Source of the DNA: Sulfitobacter marinus
GTDB taxonomy: Bacteria; Pseudomonadota; Alphaproteobacteria; Rhodobacterales; Rhodobacteraceae
Assembly: GCF_900116285.1 (NCBI RefSeq)
Contig: NZ_FPAJ01000006.1
Location: forward strand, 102,778 to 166,777
DNA: 64,000 bases
Direction of reading: 5' to 3'
A model generated the notes under the pieces. That model searched no databases. It was not told the origin of the DNA and was given only the letters and a program-made list of their open reading frames with translations. The stretch's first letter is position 1; each line of letters begins with the position of its first letter. Made by a program: the position numbers and the translations under genes. This document shows, in pieces, positions 17,639 to 25,675 of this stretch.

Positions 17639-18660
17639 GGCCGAGCCTGGTCGGTCGGCTGGGTCTGGCCGCTTTCTAGATCGACATTCAGTTCGGACGA
17701 GACTTGGCCAAAGAGATCAATGCGGTTGATCTCGGTCGCCACGCTATCAAACTCATCTCGCCCTCGGCGGGCCAGCAGTTGCTGTAAGCCAAGACTGAGG
17801 CCAGTGATCGAAATGCCCAGAAAAAGGGCGGTCAGGCTTAGCATGGCCGACAGCGTCAGCCAGCCAGCTGCAAGGTCATCCACCACAACCCACGCGCCCA
17901 AGACATAAATCGCGTAAACAATACCTAGTATTGTCAACAGGGCAGAATTCAGCGTCACGATCATGAGCAAAGTCGGAGCCAGGTAGGCTAACAGACGCTG
18001 CATGAGGGCAAGACGCCGTTTCCACTGCCCCGCCTCGCGCACCGACGGCATGCCGGACGCCACTTCGAAATGGCAGATCGGAATGCTTACGTCGCGCGGC
18101 AAGAAGCGCAGGACGATGTCGCGATCGGGATGGGACAGAAGGCGGTTCAGCAATGTTCGCGGCAAGGCTAAGGTCTGCAACCCGCCCGTGCCAATATTGA
18201 ACCCCGCAATACGTCCGATGGCAACCAATGGCGCAACGAGGGTGCGGCTCATCCTTGCGTCCTTGCGAATGGGCAGTACGGCACACTGGTTATCTGCGGT
18301 GCGCTCGAGGATCGCTACTACGTCCAGGTGGGCAATCTCGACCGAATTTGTCAGAAGCAGGACGTCGCCGATGGCCTCGTCTGCGGCGATCGCCCGACGC
18401 TGGTAGAAGGCGGTCCTTTCCGGAACGACGATCAGGCGAATATTCTCCACCTGATGGACAAGGGGAAGAAACGCATCCCTATGAGCATCATCTGCCACCA
18501 CGATTATCTCTCGGAAGCGAAAGCGCTGATCCAGCTCCTGCGCGAGCCTGCTGACGGCTTTAAACGTGGTAGGCTCCGGGTGAAGGCTGCCAAAGCATAC
18601 GGACACAAGCACATCATCGCGCACAACGGGCGGGGTCAATGGAGCGCATCGAATCGTCAT
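17635..18660 (-). CDS. Membrane-anchored glycosyltransferase-like protein
   Basis: A 341-aa protein. The first half looks like a GT-A nucleotide-sugar fold (VLVSVCFGSLHPEPTTF at 15-31, then REIIVVADDAHRD), but the DxD is not obvious and GDVLLLTNSVEI stands where it would be. Two to three hydrophobic helices follow at about 215-290. The start at 18660 was chosen over a longer frame because it forms an ATGA overlap with the upstream isomerase stop. It could be a divergent GT2 enzyme of the same surface-glycan pathway. Confidence 0.6.
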   Translation of the reverse strand: MTIRCAPLTPPVVRDDVLVSVCFGSLHPEPTTFKAVSRLAQELDQRFRFREIIVVADDAHRDAFLPLVHQVENIRLIVVPERTAFYQRRAIAADEAIGDVLLLTNSVEIAHLDVVAILERTADNQCAVLPIRKDARMSRTLVAPLVAIGRIAGFNIGTGGLQTLALPRTLLNRLLSHPDRDIVLRFLPRDVSIPICHFEVASGMPSVREAGQWKRRLALMQRLLAYLAPTLLMIVTLNSALLTILGIVYAIYVLGAWVVVDDLAAGWLTLSAMLSLTALFLGISITGLSLGLQQLLARRGRDEFDSVATEINRIDLFGQVSSELNVDLESGQTQPTDQARP

Positions 18661-19496
18661 GCCCCCTCCCTCGCCGGCATCCCCGACAGGAGCGCATCTA
18701 CGCACGAACGAAGAATTTCCAGCCCACCTTCATGCTGCTTCATCTCGATAGAAACTGCACGCGAGTATCCAGATGAGACCAGTGCCGATAAGATCGGGCC
18801 GAGTGTGGAGACATCTTTGGGCGCTGGGGCGAGCTGCGGTTCGCTGACATGCACATGACTGAGCTTCCGCGCAAAGTTGTTCACGCGGCCAGCAACCGTG
18901 TCGATCGTGCCATTGATGTGCATTGCACCCAGATCTAGGATCAGAGTGATCCCAGGATGATCGACCATGGTCACAAACGCCTCGGCCTGCTCAAGCGTCG
19001 TCAGGAAGTTCGTCCCATAAATCTCCGGATTTGACTCGATGGCGATGACGCATCCCTCCCGCACGGCCTTATCACCTAGTCGACGAAATGTGTCCGCCGC
19101 TTCCGACCAAGACTGTTCTTCGCACATGCCGTCGGGAATACGCCGCTGTGCGGGCGATCCGAAAACAAGGTTGGGGATACCGAAGCGTCCGCCAAGCTCA
19201 ATTGCCCGGATCATCCCACGCTCGAGCGCGGCCCGCTCGTCAGACGAGCCCAGCAGAGAGGCCCCGGGCACGCCGAACAGCAAAGACTGCATGGAAACCA
19301 GTGATAATCCGTGCGCAGTTATCTCACCAAGAGCGGTGCGCGCCGTGGAGGCGTCGGGATTGAAGGGGTCCTTGGATGCTGAGAAAAACAGCCCGGGCGC
19401 GATCTCGAGCCCCTCTACCCCCGCGTTTTCAAGGACAGCGTATGAGTTCAGCCGGTCCTCTACGCTCCAAGCGATATTCGACACCGATGGTATCAT
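18657..19496 (-). CDS. Sugar phosphate isomerase/epimerase (xylose isomerase-like TIM barrel)
   Basis: A 279-aa AP-endonuclease-2/IolE-like TIM barrel. Recognisable pieces are GVEGLEIAPGLFF near 26-38, VIAIESNPEIYGTNFLTT near 150-167 with the metal-ligand Glu, LDLGAMHINGT, HVHVSEPQLAP with paired His, and a final SIEMKQ Glu. It probably interconverts a keto-sugar. It overlaps both neighbours by 4 bp in the six-gene operon. Confidence 0.78.
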   Translation of the reverse strand: MIPSVSNIAWSVEDRLNSYAVLENAGVEGLEIAPGLFFSASKDPFNPDASTARTALGEITAHGLSLVSMQSLLFGVPGASLLGSSDERAALERGMIRAIELGGRFGIPNLVFGSPAQRRIPDGMCEEQSWSEAADTFRRLGDKAVREGCVIAIESNPEIYGTNFLTTLEQAEAFVTMVDHPGITLILDLGAMHINGTIDTVAGRVNNFARKLSHVHVSEPQLAPAPKDVSTLGPILSALVSSGYSRAVSIEMKQHEGGLEILRSCVDALLSGMPAREGA

Positions 19497-20455
19497 GGGG
19501 CGTTTGTCTCGTGCGCATAGAAGTCAGTCAGTTTGTCCAACACAACCTCGGCCTCCTCGAGGTACGGCCCGTCTTTACCCCAAAGTGCGGCATGTTTAGT
19601 CCGCATGTCCTCTTTGTGGAGCCGCGCGCCGGTCTGCGGCATAGGCTTGCCCAGAAGACATTGGTGAATAGCGTCCGCCCTCAACGGAGCGACCGCCAGA
19701 TGCACGTTGCTCAACTCCGCTTTTGATGCCACCTCGATATCTGACCAAAGCCGCGCGAGATCGTAGTACTGATACTCCGCCTTAGGATTGTGGAACTGCT
19801 TAGAGGACATTTCAAGCGCGTCGACCGCCGCCCCAAGCTCATGGCACCTCGGATCATTGTCGAACGCCGCGCGGTCCAACACCACCATGCCTGTAGCGGC
19901 GTTGGGGTGATAATATGCCCTGAGACTTTTGGCCTGCTCTACCGAAAGCCGGTCAAAGAGCTCCTTAAACCGCGCCTCTGTCAGCATGCTGGGCACCGGG
20001 TTGATCAGGTCAAAGATGAAATTCTTTCGCAGCCCGGGACCGAAGAGTGCCGGGAGACGCACGATGAGACTGCGCTCGAAATGACTCTCGCAAAACTCTT
20101 CAAGCATTCGGCGATGGCGGCCGTACGCGAGCGTGGTCTGAAAGTCGTCCGCATCCTCGTCGGAGCCAGAAGCGAAATCGGCCAAAACCGCGATCGAAGA
20201 GATCAGCACCAAGCACTCGGCCTGCATTTTTTTCAGGTGTTCAATGAGGGCGGCAATCGCCGCCTCGTCACGATCCGGATCGCGATTGGCGGTCACCATT
20301 GACCCAGGGGCGGCGGCGCAGACGACGGTGCCAAAAGTTTCATAGCGTATCTGGTCGATGTTCTTCGAATTGAACTGCCGCTGGAATGCTCGCTGGTGAC
20401 AAAGGATCGAGCCCACGAAACCGGTATGTCCAATGATTGCGTCGGGTGGGGGCAT
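19493..20455 (-). CDS. NAD-dependent epimerase/dehydratase-like protein
   Basis: A 320-aa extended SDR. The corrected start at 20455 places GHTGFVGS at 9-16; the longer frame to 20590 adds 45 non-homologous residues. VVCAAAPGS near 54-62 and LVLISSIAVLADF near 92-104 fit the core, and the Tyr/Lys region is LAYGRHRRMLEEF, where the usual YxxxK becomes YGRHR, so catalysis is doubtful. VRLPALFGPGLR follows. It is the first gene of the glycan operon. It may be a nucleotide-sugar dehydratase relative or a non-catalytic member. Confidence 0.7.
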   Translation of the reverse strand: MPPPDAIIGHTGFVGSILCHQRAFQRQFNSKNIDQIRYETFGTVVCAAAPGSMVTANRDPDRDEAAIAALIEHLKKMQAECLVLISSIAVLADFASGSDEDADDFQTTLAYGRHRRMLEEFCESHFERSLIVRLPALFGPGLRKNFIFDLINPVPSMLTEARFKELFDRLSVEQAKSLRAYYHPNAATGMVVLDRAAFDNDPRCHELGAAVDALEMSSKQFHNPKAEYQYYDLARLWSDIEVASKAELSNVHLAVAPLRADAIHQCLLGKPMPQTGARLHKEDMRTKHAALWGKDGPYLEEAEVVLDKLTDFYAHETNAP

Positions 20456-20732
20456 TGCTTCATGTAATCCGTTTGCCAAGGGTTGGCTCAACCTGGCTCT
20501 GCGCAAAGCAGTACCACAAACCCGACGCTTGATCCAAGCCCCCATTTTCGTGACGGCGGCTAACGGTTTGGGCGACGGGCCGCGGTCCACGGACGTGTTC
20601 GAATCCGCCCGAAAATATCGCGGCCCTGACCGAGGCGCTTAATGCGCTGGTGGATGAATAGCCCTTAGTATTTTAGACGCTTTCTACCCTAATTTTGTGG
20701 CAAGGAGGCCGTTATGGGGAAGCCGCCGCAGT

Positions 20733-20861
20733 TTACGCAACGATCTCTTCATATTCAAAAGCAGATTGCATGATCTTCTCTTCAGATGAATAGTGTTTGC
20801 GGGCCGCTCCCTTGATATCTTTGACGATCTTCTCGCCAGGGCTCTTCGTTGTCTTACTCAT
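20733..20861 (-). pseudogene. Truncated IS3-family orfA (N-terminal remnant)
   Basis: A 42-aa frame beginning MSKTTKSPGEKIVKDIK and continuing ARKHYSSEEKI, the standard N-terminus of IS3-family OrfA proteins found in Rhodobacterales. Similarity stops right after SSEEKI and the frame ends 12 residues later. The rest of the element is missing. It lies just beside the IS30 remnant, which suggests stacked insertions. Confidence 0.7.
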
Positions 20862-20915
20862 CGTCCACTCCTCAGTGGTTACGATGAGCCAAGAACACTC
20901 TCTTATCAAATAACG

Positions 20916-21671
20916 CTATTTGGGCCCATTGGTACTGACGTTAGACAGCACGGTTATCGATTTTCGGGCCGGTTGGGGTAGAGGCTCCATCACGCCCATC
21001 AGCCGGTTCATAAGATGCGTCGTGCTGCGATCATTGTTGCGGAACAGGACGGCGAACCGCGTTTTTCGCTCAACCAGAGAAGCGACGTTTGCCTTGCCTT
21101 GCGCACGTTCAAAGATCATCAAATCGCCTTCCCATTCACCGAACGTCTCACGTGTCTTAACGTAGTCTGGCCGCTCATGGATTGACCGATCAGGCGGAAA
21201 CACAAGGCCGCGCAGTGTACGCCTTCATCTTAGCTGACATTTCTTACGCCGGTGTGGCAAGTGGCGCGCTAGCTCGTCAGACTGTCCATCTGGACTGTAA
21301 ACATAGGCGTAGATCGTCTCGTGACTGACGCGCAACGGCTGGCCATCAAACTGCAACCGGCCTGCAATCTGTTCAGGTGACCAGCCAATCTTCAGCTGCG
21401 CGATCACGTGCTGCCGCAGATCAACAAGCCAAACAAGTTTACGTCGTCGGGCGCGGCGATGCACAGCATATCTCTGCGCGTTCATTCCATAGTAGCCGTT
21501 CAGATTTGGCAGTTCCTGATCAACAAATTTGTTCCGTTTGATCTCGCGAAACACAGTTGAGCGGCGCCTGCCAATCTCAGTGGCGACCTTGCTCACAGGC
21601 ACTTTCGCATTCAACATGTCTTCAATCGCGCGTCTCTCACGCAAATCTAGCTCTGTGTGGGCCATCTTCAT
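20916..21671 (-). mobile_element. IS30-family transposase remnant, frameshifted and 3'-truncated
   Basis: The N-terminal fragment (21225-21671, 148 aa) has the IS30 HTH region (LDLRERRAIEDML, then TEIGRRRSTVFREIKRN) and WSPEQIAGRL. The next conserved block (FPPDRSIHERPDYVKTRE, GEWEGDLMIFERAQGKANV) is in another frame at 20916-21203, so a frameshift lies between 21203 and 21225. After LPQPARKSIT the sequence diverges and the DDE C-terminus is missing. The element is therefore dead and marks the right edge of the accessory island. Confidence 0.85.
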
Positions 21672-22017
21672 TCTCCTTGCTTTCCAGCAAGATGGGGGAT
21701 TTGTCGCAACCCAGTTTAGAATGTGCCCAAACTCAACCGAAAGTACACATAATCATAATTATGTAATATCTTTATCTGAAATCGATTCTCTCGCGCGGCT
21801 CTTAGGGTAAAGGTTTGTGTAAGCACTCAACAGAACAAGCTCGCGAAATTTGCGCAAATGGGGCTCTATGCTTTTCAAATTGTCCCCGAATATAGCCCTG
21901 AATCAGAAAAATGTTCTGACAGGGCCTGTAATCCGATCACAGCGGACTTGTCGTAAACGCCTCTATTGAAGGCGGCTGTGGTTAGACTATTTGCTCAGTG
22001 AACAAACGGAGCAGACC
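21672..22017. other. Intergenic region upstream of the amino-acid ABC operon
   Basis: No gene is seen. It holds the end of the IS30 remnant and an AT-rich zone near 21735-21780. A perfect 12-bp palindrome ATTTGCGCAAAT lies at 21848-21859 and could be a regulator site. The promoter of the ABC operon that starts at 22018 must lie here. Confidence 0.4.
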
Positions 22018-22770
22018 ATGAAAAACATACTTGTAGCGACCACATTTGCCTTTGCAGCCTCAGTCGGTTCAGCGCAGTCCGAAACGCTGGATGTGGGGAT
22101 GTCTGGTGGTTATTTTCCCTTCACTTTTGTCAAGCTGGACCAGTTGCAGGGGTTCGAGGTTGATTTCATCAATGCCATTGCCGCCGAGACCGGCGATGAG
22201 GTGAATTTTATCACCATGTCATTTTCGGGCCTGATCGGGGCGCTGGAAGCCGGACGCATTGATACGATTGCCAACCAGATCACGATCACGCCCGACCGCG
22301 AGGCGAAATTTGCTTTTTCGCAGCCCTATGTATTCGATGGGGCGCAGGTCGTGGTTAAAGCCGGAAACGAGGCAACCATCGCCAGCGTCGAGGACTTGAG
22401 CGGTAAAACCGTCGCTGTGAACCTTGGGTCGAATTTCGAAGAACTGCTTGGCGAATTGCCAAATGCGGACGAAATCGACATTCGCACCTATGAAAGCAAC
22501 ATCGCACAGGACACGGCATTGGGGCGCGTCGATGCGTTTGTGATGGACCGTGTGTCATCCGCGCAATTGATCTCCGAAAGCCCGCTGCCATTGGCTTTGG
22601 CTGGCAAGCCATTTAGCGAAATTCGCAACGCTTTGCCGTTTCGGGATGATGCAGAAGGCCAAGCGCTGCGCGACAGATTCGATGCTGCGATTGTGACGTT
22701 ACGCGAGAATGGCACATTGGCTGACATCTCGGAAAAATGGTTCGGAACTGACATTACAGTAGCGGAGTAA
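22018..22770 (+). CDS. Polar amino-acid ABC transporter, family 3 substrate-binding protein
   Basis: A 250-aa periplasmic binding protein with a signal peptide (about 1-20, ending GSAQS). The start at 22018 follows GGAGC. The mature part fits SBP family 3: GYFPFTF, GFEVDFINAIA, then the FSQPYVF motif and the terminal ISEKWFG. This group binds polar amino acids such as cystine, glutamate or arginine; the exact ligand cannot be read from sequence. Permease and ATPase follow at once, forming a complete importer. Confidence 0.87.
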   Translation: MKNILVATTFAFAASVGSAQSETLDVGMSGGYFPFTFVKLDQLQGFEVDFINAIAAETGDEVNFITMSFSGLIGALEAGRIDTIANQITITPDREAKFAFSQPYVFDGAQVVVKAGNEATIASVEDLSGKTVAVNLGSNFEELLGELPNADEIDIRTYESNIAQDTALGRVDAFVMDRVSSAQLISESPLPLALAGKPFSEIRNALPFRDDAEGQALRDRFDAAIVTLRENGTLADISEKWFGTDITVAE

Positions 22771-22775
22771 AACTG

Positions 22776-23450
22776 ATGCGGGCACTGGATTTCGAATACA
22801 TGCTGGATCTGGTGCCCGTGCTCTTGGGCTATGTGCCGCTGACATTATTCATGGCCATCATCGGCATGTTCTTTGCGCTTATTCTGGCTTCCATTCTGGC
22901 GGTGGAACGGGTTTTCAAGATCCCTGTGTTGGATAGTTTTGTACGGCTGTTTATCAGCTTTTTTCGCGGGACGCCCCTCTTGGTGCAGCTGTTTCTGTTT
23001 TACTACGGCGTGCCGCAGGTCTTGTCGTTTTTGACGAATATCGATGGTGTGACCGCCACGATCATGGGGCTGACGCTGCATTTTTCCGCCTATATGGCCG
23101 AAAGCATTCGCGCCGCGATCCTTGGGGTGGACCGTAGTCAATGGGAAGCGGCACAGGCGGTTGGCATGACGCAGGGCCAGATGATGTATCACATTATTCT
23201 GCCTCAAGCGGCCCGCGTCGCCGCGCCCACGCTCGTTAACTACTTCATCGACATGATCAAAGGGACCTCGCTGGCCTTTACCCTTGGCGTGACGGAGGTA
23301 ATGGGGGCCACCCAGAAAGAAGCCGCAGGCAGTTTCCTGTATTTCGAGGCATTCCTCGTTGTCGCGGCAATCTATTGGATCATGGTTGAGGCATTGGCCT
23401 TCTTGCAGCGCTATCTCGAGATCTATTTGAACAAGGCACACGCAAGATGA
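22776..23450 (+). CDS. Amino-acid ABC transporter permease (HisM/TcyL type)
   Basis: A 224-aa inner-membrane permease with about five helices. The N-terminal SFFRGTPLLVQLFLFYYG and the EAA loop (EAAQAVGMTQGQ with ILPQA) are typical of the polar amino-acid uptake permeases. It follows the binding protein by 5 bp and overlaps the ATPase gene by 4 bp. Only one permease is present, so it presumably forms a homodimer, as in cystine-type systems. Confidence 0.9.
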   Translation: MRALDFEYMLDLVPVLLGYVPLTLFMAIIGMFFALILASILAVERVFKIPVLDSFVRLFISFFRGTPLLVQLFLFYYGVPQVLSFLTNIDGVTATIMGLTLHFSAYMAESIRAAILGVDRSQWEAAQAVGMTQGQMMYHIILPQAARVAAPTLVNYFIDMIKGTSLAFTLGVTEVMGATQKEAAGSFLYFEAFLVVAAIYWIMVEALAFLQRYLEIYLNKAHAR

Positions 23451-24193
23451 CTAAACCAGCCGCTATTTCTATCAAAGGTCTCAGCAAATCCTTTGGTGCG
23501 ACCCGCGTTCTTGAGGATATCAACCTGGACATCGCTGAGGGTGAACGGGTCGTTGTGATTGGCCCGTCCGGCACCGGTAAATCGACACTCCTGCGGTGTT
23601 TGAACTATCTCGATCATCCTGACAGCGGCACTATTCGCATTGGTGATCTGAGCGTTGATGCGGATAAGGCCTCGCGTGCGGATATTCTTGCGCTTCGGCG
23701 TAAAACGTCGTTTGTTTTTCAGAACTACGCCCTGTTTGCCAATAAAACCGCCCGCGAAAACATCACCCAAGCGTTGATCACCGTCAAAGGCCAACCCAAG
23801 GCCGATGCGATTGCACGCGCGGATGCGACCCTGCGCGAGACTGGATTGGCGGATAAGGCCGATGCCTATCCGGCCGCGCTTTCCGGGGGGCAGCAGCAAC
23901 GTGTGGGGATCGGGCGTGCGATGGCGCTGGATGCGGATCTGATGCTTTTTGACGAACCGACCTCTGCCCTTGATCCTGAATGGGTGGGTGAGGTTCTTGA
24001 TTTGATGCGGCAGGTGGCCGAGAAACGGCAAACCATGTTGATCGTCACCCATGAAATCCAATTCGCGCGCGAGATTGCGGACCGGATTATCTTTATGGAC
24101 GGTGGCAAGATCGTCGAACAAGGGCCGCCAAAGCAACTGCTTGAGGCCCCGCAAGACCCCCGTACCAAAGCGTTTTTGCGCCGGGTTTCCTGA
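23447..24193 (+). CDS. Amino-acid ABC transporter ATP-binding protein
   Basis: A 248-aa ATPase of the polar amino-acid group. Walker A is GPSGTGKST near 36-44, the signature is LSGGQQQRVGIGRAMA, Walker B is LMLFDEPTSALDPE, and the H-loop is IVTHE. It completes the three-gene importer that begins at 22018 and ends 12 bp before a convergent LivF gene. Confidence 0.92.
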   Translation: MTKPAAISIKGLSKSFGATRVLEDINLDIAEGERVVVIGPSGTGKSTLLRCLNYLDHPDSGTIRIGDLSVDADKASRADILALRRKTSFVFQNYALFANKTARENITQALITVKGQPKADAIARADATLRETGLADKADAYPAALSGGQQQRVGIGRAMALDADLMLFDEPTSALDPEWVGEVLDLMRQVAEKRQTMLIVTHEIQFAREIADRIIFMDGGKIVEQGPPKQLLEAPQDPRTKAFLRRVS

Positions 24194-24204
24194 GGCTTGC
24201 CGAG

Positions 24205-24906
24205 TTAGACAGACAGGTATTGATCGCGGATCTCGGGATGGGCCTGAAGCTCTGACAGGCTGCCCACGAATTTCTGCGTGCCATGTTCGATGATCACCAC
24301 CCCATCTGCCACAGCTTGGGCAAAATGCAGATTCTGTTCGGACAGCAACACAGTCAGACCTTCGCTTTTCAGCTGAAGGATGACGCGGGCCATCTGTTCA
24401 ACAATCACGGGTGCGATGCCTTCGGAGGGCTCATCCAGGAGGATAAACGCTGGGTTGCCCATCAAGGTACGTGCAATCGTCAGCATTTGCTGCTCGCCGC
24501 CCGAGAGCGCCTTGCCAAGGTTGTTGCGCCGTTCAGCAAGGTTGGGAAACAGATCAAACACCATGGTTTCTGTCCACGTGGTGCTGCCGTCGCGGGGCGG
24601 TTGCCGGCCGACCTCGAGGTTTTCAAGAACCGTCAGTTGCGTGAAAATCCGGCGTTCTTCGGGGACATAGCCCAACCCGTCGCGGGCGACCTTGTGGCTG
24701 GGCCATCCGGTGATGTTCTGACCCTTGTAGGTGACGGTCCCGCTGCGCGGCTTCACCAGTTGCATGATTGATTTCATGGTGGTGGTTTTACCCGCCCCAT
24801 TGCGCCCTAGCAGGGCAACAACAGTGCCTGCATCCACGCGAAAGTTCAGGTCATTCAGCACATGGGCTTTGCCATAGAATGAATTGACGTCTTTGACTTC
24901 AAGCAT
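24205..24906 (-). CDS. livF: Branched-chain-type ABC transporter ATP-binding protein LivF
   Basis: A 233-aa LivF ATPase. The start at 24906 (MLEVKDVNSFYG) is the family start; the longer frame adds unrelated residues. Walker A is GRNGAGKTT, the signature LSGGEQQMLTIARTL and Walker B ILLDEPSEGIAP. It overlaps livG by 8 bp. It is the last gene of a five-gene operon headed by a Rieske oxygenase, so the transported ligand is likely an aromatic or heteroaromatic acid rather than leucine. Confidence 0.9.
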   Translation of the reverse strand: MLEVKDVNSFYGKAHVLNDLNFRVDAGTVVALLGRNGAGKTTTMKSIMQLVKPRSGTVTYKGQNITGWPSHKVARDGLGYVPEERRIFTQLTVLENLEVGRQPPRDGSTTWTETMVFDLFPNLAERRNNLGKALSGGEQQMLTIARTLMGNPAFILLDEPSEGIAPVIVEQMARVILQLKSEGLTVLLSEQNLHFAQAVADGVVIIEHGTQKFVGSLSELQAHPEIRDQYLSV

Positions 24907-25675
24907 GGGCGTCCTCCTGCGCTTTGAACAGGGTGCCGCCGCCAAGGTATACTTCTTGGACCTGCGGGTTATTGCGGATTTCATCGACTGTACCATTTGC
25001 AATCAACTCGCCGCGGTTCAACACCATGATCCGGTGGGCATGGGCAAAAACCACGTCCATATCATGTTCTGTGAACAGCACACTGATGCCTCTGGCGTCC
25101 AGAATATCCGCCGTCAGCTGCATTAATGCGATGCGCTCTTGCGGTGCCATACCGGCGGTGGGTTCGTCCATCAGCAGCAGGATCGGATCATGGGCCAGCG
25201 CCACGGCCAGTTCCAACCGTTTCAAGTCGCCATACGCCAGCACGGCGCAATGGCGTTCGGCCTGATCGACCATGCCGACGGTATCAAGCAGGGCCAGCGC
25301 CTCTTCTCGGTAGAGTTTATGGGCGAAGCTGGTCAGTGAATAGAGCCGCCTGTGATGCGAGATCAGCGCCATTTGCACGTTTTCGACCACGGTCATCGAC
25401 GCATAGGTCGCGGTGATCTGGAACGTACGCCCCACTCCCATGCGCCAGATTTTACGCGGCTGCAGGCCTGCGATGTTCTTGCCCAATAGCTGCACGGTGC
25501 CTGAGGATGGTTTGAGCTGCCCCATCAGCATATTGAAACAGGTACTTTTGCCCGCGCCATTGGGGCCGATCAGGGCCAGCAATTCACCTTTGGCCAGATC
25601 GAAGCTGACATTATCGACCGCTTTGATGGCCCCAAAATTGCGTGACAGGTTGCGAACAGACAGGATCGGGCTCAT
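24899..25675 (-). CDS. livG: Branched-chain-type ABC transporter ATP-binding protein LivG
   Basis: A 258-aa LivG ATPase with Walker A GPNGAGKST, the LivG-specific GRTFQITATYASMTVVENV, the signature replaced by LAYGDLKRLELAVAL, and Walker B LLMDEPTAGMAP. The C-terminal NRGELIANGTVDEIRNNP is typical. It overlaps the fused permease gene by 4 bp. Confidence 0.9.
   Translation of the reverse strand: MSPILSVRNLSRNFGAIKAVDNVSFDLAKGELLALIGPNGAGKSTCFNMLMGQLKPSSGTVQLLGKNIAGLQPRKIWRMGVGRTFQITATYASMTVVENVQMALISHHRRLYSLTSFAHKLYREEALALLDTVGMVDQAERHCAVLAYGDLKRLELAVALAHDPILLLMDEPTAGMAPQERIALMQLTADILDARGISVLFTEHDMDVVFAHAHRIMVLNRGELIANGTVDEIRNNPQVQEVYLGGGTLFKAQEDAHA

Noticed and set aside
20606..20661. Plus-strand segment reading PENIAALTEALNALVDE before a stop
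   Set aside because: It looks like the C-terminal tail of a real protein, perhaps a gene remnant at the island edge, but it is too short to assign.
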